This document shows, piece by piece, positions 6,387 to 12,969 of a DNA stretch of 13,906 nucleotides; position 1 is the first letter of the stretch; each line of letters starts with the position of its first letter. This DNA is from DATEJJ01 sp039649115 (GTDB lineage Bacteria; Actinomycetota; Actinomycetes; Mycobacteriales; Micromonosporaceae): the NCBI GenBank assembly GCA_039649115.1, contig JBBWZQ010000237.1, positions 1 to 13,906 on the forward strand, in the 5' to 3' direction. The position numbers and the translations under genes were made by a program. The notes under the pieces are model-generated. The model saw nothing but the letters and a program-made list of their open reading frames with translations. It had not been told where the DNA came from and made no database searches.

Positions 6387-7550
6387 ATGACCGAGACACA
6401 GACGCCCCGGGTACCCGCCCAGCGCAGACCGCCGGCCGAAGGGTCGGATCTGGCCGCCATCGAGCTCACAGGTGTGGCCAAGGAGTTCCACGCGCACGGT
6501 GAGGTGGTCGCGGCGGTGAAGGGTATCGATCTCGCCATCACCTCCGGTGAGTTCTTCTCCATGCTGGGCCCGTCCGGCTGCGGCAAGACCACCACGATGC
6601 GCATGATCGCCGGCTTCGAGGAGCCCACCCGTGGCTCGGTGTACCTGCACGGCAACGAGGTGACCGGGGTACCACCGAACAAGCGCGACGTCAACATGGT
6701 CTTCCAGTCCTACGCGCTGTTCCCGCACATGAGCGTCTTCGACAACGTGGCGTTCGGGCTGCGCCGCAAGTCGGTGGGGCGCGCCGAGACCGCCCGCCGG
6801 GTGGGTGAGATGCTCGACATCGTCGACCTGGCCGGCCGGGAGAAGCGCCGGCCACGGGCCCTGTCCGGTGGCCAGCAGCAGCGCGTCGCGCTCGCCCGCG
6901 CTCTGGTGAACAAGCCCAGCGCACTACTGCTCGACGAGCCGCTGGGCGCGCTGGACCTCAAGCTGCGCCAGGCGATGCAGGTCGAGCTCAAGCGCATCCA
7001 GCGCGAGGTGGGCATCACGTTCGTCTATGTCACGCACGACCAGGGCGAGGCGCTGACGATGTCCGACCGCATCGCGGTCATGAACGACGGCGCGATCGAG
7101 CACCTCGGCACCCCGCGCGACATCTACGAGCACCCGCGCACCAAGTTCGTGGCCGGCTTCATCGGCACCTCGAACCTGCTCTCCGGGCCGGTCGCGCGCG
7201 TGGACGGCGGTACCGCGGTCCTCGATGTCGGCCCGGGGGAGCGCATCGTGCTGCCGACAGACGGCGCGGCGTTGCGCGCGGGACAGACGGTGGAGCTGAC
7301 GGTACGGCCGGAGAAGATCGAGATCCTGACCGAGATGCCCCGGACGAGCGTGGGCAGCCTGCTGACCGGCACCGTCACCGAGGTGGTCTACCTCGGTACC
7401 TCCACCAACTACAACGTCACCACCTCCACCGGCGCCGACGTTGTCGTCTTCACCCAGAACGCCTCCTCCGCCGACGACATCGCGGTTCGTGGAGACCGCG
7501 TCTGGCTGTCGTGGGAGCCGCAGCATTCCTATGCGATTGGAGCACCATGA
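6387..7550 (+). CDS. potA: Polyamine ABC transporter ATP-binding protein (PotA-like)
   Basis: The 387-residue cytosolic ATPase energises import through the two permeases that follow. Walker A is GPSGCGKTT at 61-69, the Q-loop VFQSYALFPHM follows, the signature LSGGQ is at 159-163, Walker B LLLDEP has Asp183 and Glu184, and the switch His is 217 in VTHDQGEA. After about residue 240 comes a TOBE-type regulatory domain, as in PotA, FbpC and MalK, where ligands or regulators can modulate activity. The close similarity pattern plus the PotD-like neighbour favours putrescine/spermidine rather than iron. An alternative GTG start at 6372 would overlap the ALDH stop (GTGA) and add five residues; I prefer ATG 6387, which lies 11 nt after that stop and has a GAGA-type purine stretch upstream. 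Its end overlaps the binding-protein gene (ATGA). Confidence 0.92.
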   Translation: MTETQTPRVPAQRRPPAEGSDLAAIELTGVAKEFHAHGEVVAAVKGIDLAITSGEFFSMLGPSGCGKTTTMRMIAGFEEPTRGSVYLHGNEVTGVPPNKRDVNMVFQSYALFPHMSVFDNVAFGLRRKSVGRAETARRVGEMLDIVDLAGREKRRPRALSGGQQQRVALARALVNKPSALLLDEPLGALDLKLRQAMQVELKRIQREVGITFVYVTHDQGEALTMSDRIAVMNDGAIEHLGTPRDIYEHPRTKFVAGFIGTSNLLSGPVARVDGGTAVLDVGPGERIVLPTDGAALRAGQTVELTVRPEKIEILTEMPRTSVGSLLTGTVTEVVYLGTSTNYNVTTSTGADVVVFTQNASSADDIAVRGDRVWLSWEPQHSYAIGAP

Positions 7551-8797
7551 GCGAGCATTCGATCGACCCGATCCTTGCGCGTGGAATGACACAGCGGCGG
7601 CTGGGCCGCCGGGACGCGCTGCGCCTCGGTGGCCTGTCCGCGACCGCGCTCGCGCTGGCCGCGTGCGGCGTCAAGGGCAAGGCGGCGGCCACGGCCTCGC
7701 CGGCCGCCAACGCCGTCCAGAAGTACTGGGCCGACAAGACCAAGAACGGCCGGGTGTACTTCGCCAACTGGCCGCTGTACATGGACCCGAAAAAGCCCGA
7801 GCTGGCCAAGTTCACCCAGCAGACCGGCATCCAGGTGACCTACCAGGAGGTCATCCAGGACGATGCCGAGTGGTTCGCGAAGATCCAGCCGCAGCTGGCG
7901 GCGAGCCGGGGCATCGGGTTCGACCTGATGGTCGTGACGGACGGCGTGCAGTTCACCGAGCTGGTGGAGCTGGGCTACCTGGCCCCGCTCGACCACGCCA
8001 AGCTGCCCAACTTCGCCGCCAGCGCGGGGGAGAAGTACAAGCACGAGACGTTCGACGACGGCAACGTGTACAGCGTGCCGTGGGCGTCCGGCGCGACCGG
8101 CATCGCGTACAACCCGGACAAGGTCTCCAAGGCGCCGACGAAGATCGCCGACCTGTGGGACCCGGTGTACAAGGGCAAGGTGGGCATGCTCTCCGACACC
8201 CAGGAGATCGGCAACTTCGCGATGATGATGCAGGGCGTCGTGCCGGAGAAGTCCACCAAGGCCGACTGGCAGAAGGCGGCCGACAAGCTCAAGGCGCAGC
8301 GCGACGCCGGCATCGTGCGCAAGTACTACGACCAGGGCTACATCGACGACCTCGGCAAGGGCAACATCACCGTCTGCATGGCCTGGTCCGGCGACATCTT
8401 CCAGAAGAACCTGTCCGACGGCACCAACCTCAAGTTCGTGGTGCCGGAGGAGGGCGGCTCGCTGTGGACGGACAACATGATGATCCCGATCACCGCGGCC
8501 AACCCGCTCGACGCCATCACGCTGATCGACTTCTTCTACGACCCGAAGATCGCGGCCAGCCTCGCCGAGTACATCAACTACATCACGCCCGTACCCGCCG
8601 CACAGGCGGTCATCAAGGCCGACGCCGCCGCGGCCAAGACCGCCGACGACAAGGCCACCCTCAACGCGGTCGCCAACAGCCCGCTGGTGTTCCCGGCCGA
8701 CGCCGACTACAACAAGCTGCACTACTACCGGGCCTTCAAGACCACCGCCGAGCGCAACGAATACCAGTCGATCTTCAACCCGGTCGTCACCTCGTGA
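7547..8797 (+). CDS. potD: Polyamine ABC transporter substrate-binding Tat lipoprotein (PotD/PotF-like)
   Basis: The 416-residue product starts with a cytosolic stretch, then a twin-arginine motif GRRDALRLGG (Arg21-Arg22), a hydrophobic run and a lipobox LAAC with Cys40. It is therefore probably exported folded by Tat and anchored by lipidation to the outer face of the membrane. The mature part (VYFANWPLYMDP near residue 67, GFDLMVVTDG, and the late PITAANPLDAITLIDFFYDP) follows the pattern of spermidine/putrescine-binding proteins of the PotD/PotF type (bacterial extracellular solute-binding family 8/1). It delivers the polyamine to the permeases downstream. The ATG overlaps the stop of the ATPase gene, with a GGAG 4 nt upstream. 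Substrate assignment to putrescine, spermidine or an analogue rests on family and operon context; I did not resolve the ligand-contact residues. Confidence 0.9.
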   Translation: MSEHSIDPILARGMTQRRLGRRDALRLGGLSATALALAACGVKGKAAATASPAANAVQKYWADKTKNGRVYFANWPLYMDPKKPELAKFTQQTGIQVTYQEVIQDDAEWFAKIQPQLAASRGIGFDLMVVTDGVQFTELVELGYLAPLDHAKLPNFAASAGEKYKHETFDDGNVYSVPWASGATGIAYNPDKVSKAPTKIADLWDPVYKGKVGMLSDTQEIGNFAMMMQGVVPEKSTKADWQKAADKLKAQRDAGIVRKYYDQGYIDDLGKGNITVCMAWSGDIFQKNLSDGTNLKFVVPEEGGSLWTDNMMIPITAANPLDAITLIDFFYDPKIAASLAEYINYITPVPAAQAVIKADAAAAKTADDKATLNAVANSPLVFPADADYNKLHYYRAFKTTAERNEYQSIFNPVVTS

Positions 8798-8810
8798 CGG
8801 GTGCCGGGGC

Positions 8811-8816
8811 GGGGAG
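8811..8816 (+). promoter_or_regulatory. Ribosome binding site of the first permease gene
   Basis: GGGGAG ends 6 nt before the GTG at 8823, inside the 25-nt gap after the binding-protein stop. This is the only non-overlapping junction in the transporter part of the operon, so the permeases can be initiated independently of the binding protein. Confidence 0.65.
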
Positions 8817-8822
8817 CTGGCC

Positions 8823-9686
8823 GTGAGTGGACTGCGGGCGCGGCTGACGCCGTACTGGCTGGTGTTGCCGGGCGGCATCTGGCTCGTGGTGTTCTTCGTG
8901 ATCCCGATGGTCACGATGCTCTCGCTGTCGTTGCAGCAGGGCGCGGTGGACACCGGGTTCCAGCTCACCTGGCACTGGCAGACGTACGTCGACGGCATCC
9001 GCAACTACAACCAGCAGTTCGTCCGCTCGCTGGAGTACGGCGGCGCGGCGACCGTGCTGCAGATCCTGATCGGGTACCCGGTCGCGTACTGGATCGCCTT
9101 CAAGGGCGGCCGCCGCAAGACCGTGTACCTGTTCCTCCTGCTGCTGCCGTTCTTCGTGTCCTTCGTGCTGCGGACGATCTCCTGGCAGTTCATCCTCGCC
9201 GACGACGGTCTCCTGCTGCACCCGCTCAAGAGCTGGCACCTGCTGCCGGCCAACTTCCACATCCTCGCCACGAGCTACGCCGTGGTGGGCGGGCTGGTCT
9301 ACAACTACGTGCCGTTCATGGTGCTGCCCATCTACGTGGCGCTGGAGCGGGTGGACCCGCGCGTCGTGGAGGCGTCCTACGACCTGTACGCGAACCGGTT
9401 CGCGACGTTCCGCCGGGTGATCCTGCCGCTGTCGCTGCCCGGCGTGTTCGCCGGCGTGGTGATGACGTTCGTGCCGGTCAGCTCGGACTATGTGAACGCG
9501 ACCGTGCTCGGCGGCAGCAAGAACACGATGATCGGCAACGTCATCCAGAACCAGTACCTGGTCACCCAGGACTACCCGACCGCGTCCGCGCTGTCGTTCA
9601 CGCTGATGGCGATCATGCTGCTGCTCATCTTCGCGTACGCCCGGGCACTGGGTACGGAGGACGTGTTGGAGGTGGCGGCCCGATGA
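8823..9686 (+). CDS. potB: Polyamine ABC transporter permease (PotB-like)
   Basis: The 287-residue inner-membrane protein has about six hydrophobic segments: near residues 11-31, then around 70-90, 98-118, 140-165, 200-222 and 255-275. This is the normal PotB/PotH topology of binding-protein-dependent transport permeases. The cytoplasmic coupling loop that docks on the ATPase starts with Glu183-Ala184-Ser185 and ends in RRVILPLSLPG, a slightly divergent EAA motif (the usual Gly is replaced by Tyr in EASYDLY). It pairs with the next permease to form the channel. The start is a GTG with a good GGGGAG; the TGA stop overlaps the ATG of the next gene (ATGA), which gives equal dosage of the two subunits. 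Confidence 0.9.
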   Translation: MSGLRARLTPYWLVLPGGIWLVVFFVIPMVTMLSLSLQQGAVDTGFQLTWHWQTYVDGIRNYNQQFVRSLEYGGAATVLQILIGYPVAYWIAFKGGRRKTVYLFLLLLPFFVSFVLRTISWQFILADDGLLLHPLKSWHLLPANFHILATSYAVVGGLVYNYVPFMVLPIYVALERVDPRVVEASYDLYANRFATFRRVILPLSLPGVFAGVVMTFVPVSSDYVNATVLGGSKNTMIGNVIQNQYLVTQDYPTASALSFTLMAIMLLLIFAYARALGTEDVLEVAAR

Positions 9687-10528
9687 CGGTCACGGCGGAC
9701 AGGCCGGCCAGCGTCGGCGAGCCGGAGGCACCGGTACGCAAGGTGCGCGGCCGGCTGGGCGACCGCCTGCTGTACGCGTACACCTGGTTGATCATTGTCT
9801 GGTTGCTGCTGCCGATCGGCGTGATGATCCTCTTCGGGTTCAACAACCCGAAGGGTCGCTACAACCAGACCTGGCAGGGCTTCACGCTCAAGTGGTACCG
9901 CCACCTCTTCGACATCTCCGACCTGACGTCGGCGCTGGGCCGATCGTTGGTCATGGCCGTGGTGTCCACAGTGGTCTCCACGGCCCTGGGCACGTTCATC
10001 GGTCTGGCCCTGGGCAAGTACCGCTTCCGGGGCCAGGGCACAGCCAACCTGATCATGTTCGCCACGATCTCCTCACCGGAGATCATCATGGGCGCGTCCC
10101 TGCTGACCTTCTTCGTCACGGTCGGCGTCTCGTTCGGCTTCCTGACGGTGCTGATCGCGCACGTGATGTTCTCGCTGTCGTTCGTCGCGGTGGTGATCCG
10201 CTCCCGGGTGCTGACCCTGGACCCGTTCGTCGAGGAGGCCGCGCGCGACCTCGGTGCCGGCGCGTGGGCGACGTTCCGGCTGGTGACCCTGCCGATGATC
10301 TTCCCCGGTGTGATGGCCGGCGCGCTGCTGGCGTTCGCGTTGTCCATCGACGACTTCGTGGTCACCTACTTCAACTCGGGCCAGTACACCACCTTCCCGC
10401 TGTGGATCTGGGGTGTCACCCGGGTGGGCATCCCGCCGCAGGTCAACGTGATGGGCACGCTGATCTTCGTGGGCGGCGTGCTGCTGGCGGTGACGAACGC
10501 GCTGTTCGCCCGCCGCCGGCAGCAGTGA
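9683..10528 (+). CDS. potC: Polyamine ABC transporter permease (PotC-like)
   Basis: The 281-residue second permease has a longer cytosolic N-terminus (about 28 residues, Arg/Glu rich) before the first membrane segment TWLIIVWLLLPIGVMILFGF. Some five further hydrophobic segments follow. The EAA coupling loop is textbook: Glu185-Ala186-Ala187-Arg-Asp-Leu-Gly followed by FRLVTLPMIFPGVMAGALLAF. The segment LSIDDFVVTYFNSG is characteristic of PotC/PotI-type permeases. A GGAGG lies 10 nt upstream of the ATG, and the ATG overlaps the preceding stop. The TGA overlaps the GTG of the FAD oxidase gene (GTGA), so the transporter and the catabolic enzyme are directly coupled. Confidence 0.92.
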   Translation: MTVTADRPASVGEPEAPVRKVRGRLGDRLLYAYTWLIIVWLLLPIGVMILFGFNNPKGRYNQTWQGFTLKWYRHLFDISDLTSALGRSLVMAVVSTVVSTALGTFIGLALGKYRFRGQGTANLIMFATISSPEIIMGASLLTFFVTVGVSFGFLTVLIAHVMFSLSFVAVVIRSRVLTLDPFVEEAARDLGAGAWATFRLVTLPMIFPGVMAGALLAFALSIDDFVVTYFNSGQYTTFPLWIWGVTRVGIPPQVNVMGTLIFVGGVLLAVTNALFARRRQQ

Positions 10529-11922
10529 GCGCGGCGGCACGGGCGCTGGCCGGCGCGGCACCGCGGCCGTACTGGCTGGACCAGCCCGCAGCGCCCGAGC
10601 GGCGACCCGCGCTGGTCGGACAGACCACTGCGGATCTCGTCGTGGTCGGCGCCGGATTCACCGGCCTGTGGACCGGCCTGCTGGCCAAGGAACGGGACCC
10701 GGCACTGGACGTGGTGGTGCTGGAGGCCGGTACCGCCGGCTGGGCCGCGTCCGGCCGCAACGGCGGCTTCTGTTCGGCCAGCCTCACCCACGGCCTCGCC
10801 AACGGGCGGCAACGCTTCCCCGACGAGATCGGCACGCTGGAGCGGCTGGGCCGGGCCAACCTCGACGCCATCGAAAAGACGGTGGCCAGGTACGGAATCG
10901 ACTGCGACTTCGAGCGCACCGGCGACCTGAGCGTGGCGACCGCACCCTGGCAGGTACCGGGGCTGCGGGAGCAGCACGAGGCGGCCGGCGCGCTCGGGTA
11001 CCGGACCGAACTGCTGGACCGCGAGGCGGTGCGGGCGCAGGTGGACTCGCCGCGGTACCTGGGCGGCGTGTGGGACCGCGACGGCTGCGCGATGGTGGAC
11101 CCGGCCCGGCTCGCCTGGGGCCTGGCCCGGGCCTGCCAGGAGCTCGGGGTGCGGATCCACGAAGGTACCCGCGCCGAGGCGATCCGCGAGGTGCCCGGCG
11201 GCCTGGCGGTGCGCACGCCGTACGGAAGGGTCAGCGCCCCGCGCGTGGTGCTCGGCACCGGCGCCTTCTCCCCGCTGCTGCGCCGCATCCGCGCGTACGT
11301 CGTCCCGGTCTACGACTACGCGCTGATGACCGAGCCGCTGACGCCGGCGCAGCTCGACGCGGTCGGCTGGCGCAACCGGCAGGGGATCGGCGAGTCCGCC
11401 AACCAGTTCCACTACTACCGGCTCACCCGGGACAACCGGATCCTCTGGGGCGGGTACGACGCGGTGTACTACAACGGCGGCCGGATCACCGCCGAGCGCG
11501 ACCAGCGCCCGGCCACCTTCCTGCGGCTGGCGGGCAACTTCGCCGCCACCTTCCCGCACCTGTCCGGCGTCGCCTTCACGCACGCGTGGGGCGGCGTCAT
11601 CGACACGTGCAGCCGGTTCTGCGCGTTCTTCGGTACGGCGCACCAGGGGCGCCTGGCGTACGCCGCCGGGTACACGGGGCTGGGCGTGGGGGCCACCCGG
11701 TTCGGCGCGCGCGTGCTGCTCGACCTGCTGTCCGGGGAGCGCACCGAGCTGACCTCGCTGGCGATGGTGCGGACCAGGCCGGTGCCGTTCCCGCCGGAGC
11801 CGTTGCGCTCCGGTGTCATCCAGCTCACCCGGTGGTCGATCGCCCGCGCCGACCGGGACGGCGGCCGGCGCAACCTGTGGCTGCGCACCCTCGACCGGCT
11901 GGGCCTCGGCTTCGACTCCTGA
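10525..11922 (+). CDS. FAD-dependent amine oxidoreductase, PuuB-like (DAO superfamily)
   Basis: The 465-residue product begins with a short tail containing PYWLDQPA, then the FAD-binding strand DLVVVGAGFTGLWTGLLA (GAGFTG at 42-47) and the AASGRNGGF segment. Both resemble gamma-glutamylputrescine oxidoreductase (PuuB) and related DAO-fold amine oxidases. PuuB oxidises gamma-glutamylputrescine to the aldehyde with release of ammonia and hydrogen peroxide. Here no gamma-glutamylputrescine synthetase gene is linked, so the substrate may be a free polyamine or a glutamylated one made elsewhere. The GTG start at 10525 overlaps the permease stop and has no Shine-Dalgarno sequence, so expression depends on translational coupling. 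The C-terminal third contains the expected AAGYTGLGVGATRFGARVLLDLL flavin-contact segment in FAD-site order. It would feed aldehyde to the ALDH at the head of the operon. Specificity is inferred from context. Confidence 0.87.
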   Translation: MSAAARALAGAAPRPYWLDQPAAPERRPALVGQTTADLVVVGAGFTGLWTGLLAKERDPALDVVVLEAGTAGWAASGRNGGFCSASLTHGLANGRQRFPDEIGTLERLGRANLDAIEKTVARYGIDCDFERTGDLSVATAPWQVPGLREQHEAAGALGYRTELLDREAVRAQVDSPRYLGGVWDRDGCAMVDPARLAWGLARACQELGVRIHEGTRAEAIREVPGGLAVRTPYGRVSAPRVVLGTGAFSPLLRRIRAYVVPVYDYALMTEPLTPAQLDAVGWRNRQGIGESANQFHYYRLTRDNRILWGGYDAVYYNGGRITAERDQRPATFLRLAGNFAATFPHLSGVAFTHAWGGVIDTCSRFCAFFGTAHQGRLAYAAGYTGLGVGATRFGARVLLDLLSGERTELTSLAMVRTRPVPFPPEPLRSGVIQLTRWSIARADRDGGRRNLWLRTLDRLGLGFDS

Positions 11923-11940
11923 GCCCTGACTCCTGAGCCC
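11914..11940 (+). repeat. 14-bp tandem duplication across the oxidase stop codon
   Basis: GACTCCTGAGCCC occurs at 11914-11926 and again at 11928-11940, a 14-bp period. The first copy contains the TGA stop (11920-11922); a third, degenerate copy (GGGCTCCTG) follows. The second copy also makes a 12-bp palindrome GAGCCCGGGCTC at 11935-11946. It lies directly upstream of the toxin-antitoxin operator. Confidence 0.8.
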
Positions 11941-11947
11941 GGGCTCC

Positions 11948-11971
11948 TGTACATGTTGTACACTATGTACA
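11948..11971. promoter_or_regulatory. Triple TGTACA operator and leaderless promoter of the toxin-antitoxin operon
   Basis: The palindromic hexamer TGTACA occurs three times at exactly 9-bp spacing: 11948-11953, 11957-11962 and 11966-11971. TGTACA is the known core of the operator bound by the E. coli YefM-YoeB complex, so these are very likely autoregulatory sites for the antitoxin encoded next. The last base of the third copy is the A of the ATG at 11971. TACACT (11959-11964) fits the TANNNT -10 element and ends exactly 6 nt before that ATG, which predicts a leaderless mRNA. No clear -35 is seen. Bound antitoxin would cover the -10 and the start point. Confidence 0.75.
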
Positions 11972-12222
11972 TGACTGAGCTTTCTCTCGCCGAGGCGCGG
12001 GACAACCTCGGGAACATCGTCGCCGAGGTGCGGCGGACGCGCGAGCCCGTGACGATCACCCGGTACGGGCGGGCCGAGGTCGTCATCGTGGACATCGAGG
12101 ACTGGCATGCCTCGGAGGCGCTGCGGGACGAGGCCGACCTCGCCACGGTGCGGGAACGCATGCGGGCCGCGCTTCCCCCGGTTCCCCTGGACGAGGTGGT
12201 CGGCGAGCCTGGCGCGGCGTGA
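11971..12222 (+). CDS. Phd/YefM-family antitoxin
   Basis: The 83-residue product starts MTELSLAEARDNLGNIV and continues VTITRYGRAEVVIVDIEDW, the typical N-terminal DNA-binding fold of Phd/YefM antitoxins: a beta strand, the LAEARxNLG helix, and a strand with G-R-A-E-V-V-I-V. The C-terminal part (from about residue 50, charged and Pro-rich at the end) should wrap and neutralise the toxin. The ATG at 11971 is chosen over in-frame ATGs at 11953 and 11965 because the operator and -10 element fill that upstream stretch and the conserved fold begins here. The antitoxin should repress its own operon through the TGTACA sites. Its stop overlaps the toxin start (GTGA), the usual order with antitoxin first. 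Confidence 0.9.
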   Translation: MTELSLAEARDNLGNIVAEVRRTREPVTITRYGRAEVVIVDIEDWHASEALRDEADLATVRERMRAALPPVPLDEVVGEPGAA

Positions 12223-12476
12223 CCTACCGCGTGCTGATCGATCCGGCTGCCCTGCGGGAACTGCAGAAGCTGCCCCGGGTGGCCTTTGCCGCCGCGTTGG
12301 ACGCGGTCATGGGTCTGGTCGCCGATGCTCGACCGCACGGCGCCCGGGCGCTCGTCGGTGAGCCGGCCGGCGTGCTGCGCATCCGCATCGGCGACTACCG
12401 GATCGTCTACCACGTCTCCGACGATGACCACACGGTCACCGTGTACCGGGTCGCACACCGGCGCGAGGTGTACTGA
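12219..12476 (+). CDS. RelE/ParE-superfamily toxin (putative mRNA interferase)
   Basis: The 85-residue product has the size and secondary-structure pattern of RelE-type toxins: strand YRVLIDPAALRELQKLP, helices, then LRIRIGDYRIVYHV and VTVYRVAHRREVY. The basic R-x-R-x-G-D-Y-R-I-V-Y segment and the C-terminal H-R-R-x-V-Y end are conserved in RelE, where arginine and C-terminal tyrosine act in ribosome-dependent mRNA cleavage. It is intact, with no visible lesion. The GTG start overlaps the antitoxin TGA (GTGA) and lacks its own Shine-Dalgarno sequence, so toxin production depends on antitoxin translation. ParE-like gyrase inhibition is the alternative, but the combination with a YefM/Phd antitoxin and the retained Arg/Tyr favour RelE-type activity. 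It likely acts as a stability or stress module. Confidence 0.88.
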   Translation: MTYRVLIDPAALRELQKLPRVAFAAALDAVMGLVADARPHGARALVGEPAGVLRIRIGDYRIVYHVSDDDHTVTVYRVAHRREVY

Positions 12477-12515
12477 CGCGTTCAGGCCGGGCGGTGCGTG
12501 GCCGATGGGTACCGC

Positions 12516-12920
12516 ATGGGGATCGTGCTGCGGCCGCTGCGGGCGGCGGCGTTGCTGCTGCTGGCGGGGTTGTTGCTGATCTCCACCGGGCCGTCGGTGG
12601 GCGGCTGGCGCGCCACGGTCGTGCCCGGCGGCTCCACCCCGCCCGCGGTCCGGGCCGGGGACGTGGTGATCGCCGGCCCGCCGGTCCCGGCCTGCGCGCG
12701 CCGGCTCGCCGCGGACCTGCCGCACGGACCGGTCCGGCTGCGGATACCGATGATCGGGCTGCCGGTGGTGTGGGTGCGCGAGCGCCGCGCGGTGCCGCTG
12801 CTCGGCATGGCGGCCGTGCTGGCCCTCCTGTTCACTCCCCGGGGGAGCGCGGCCGGAGCCGGTCTTTGGCGGAGGCGAGCACCCCCAACGTCTCCCCGGG
12901 GCCGGCGCCGCAGGACCTGA
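12516..12920 (+). pseudogene. Degenerate signal peptidase I (S26)-like membrane protein, probable remnant
   Basis: The reading frame gives 134 residues from the ATG at 12516 (a GTG at 12498 would add six). It has an N-terminal membrane segment (PLRAAALLLLAGLLLIS), then VVPGGSTPPAVRAGDVVIA, which recalls the catalytic-serine box of S26 signal peptidases (SGSMxPxxxxGDVVxV), with Ser40 kept but Met replaced by Thr. The end of the core, PMIGLPVVWVRERRAVPLLGMAAVLALLF, recalls the C-terminal membrane segment of the archaeal/SipW-type branch. The middle of the family, including the HRV and KGDxN segments with the second catalytic residue, is missing. The final 25 or so residues are Arg/Pro-rich and look like out-of-frame sequence. 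I infer an internal deletion plus a frame change; a real small membrane protein of unknown function remains possible. Confidence 0.4.
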
Positions 12921-12939
12921 ACGACGCCCTGGCTGTCGC

Positions 12940-12966
12940 CGGTCCACCAAGCCGCGGGGCTGACCG
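12940..12966. terminator. Possible bidirectional hairpin between convergent genes
   Basis: CGGTC (12940-12944) pairs with GACCG (12962-12966), and AGCC (12950-12953) with GGCT (12958-12961), leaving a 4-nt GCGG loop and a 5-nt bulge on the left arm. It lies in the 49-nt gap between two convergent reading frames, where a terminator is expected. There is no U-tract on either strand, so this is a weak call. Confidence 0.28.
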
Positions 12967-12969
12967 CGC

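Noticed and set aside
11935..11946. GAGCCCGGGCTC as a terminator for the polyamine operon
   Set aside because: There is no loop and no U-tract; it is better explained as part of the local tandem duplication.
11953..11970. Earlier in-frame ATG codons (11953, 11965) for the antitoxin
   Set aside because: They fall within the operator and the -10 element, and would add MLYTMY ahead of the conserved N-terminus.
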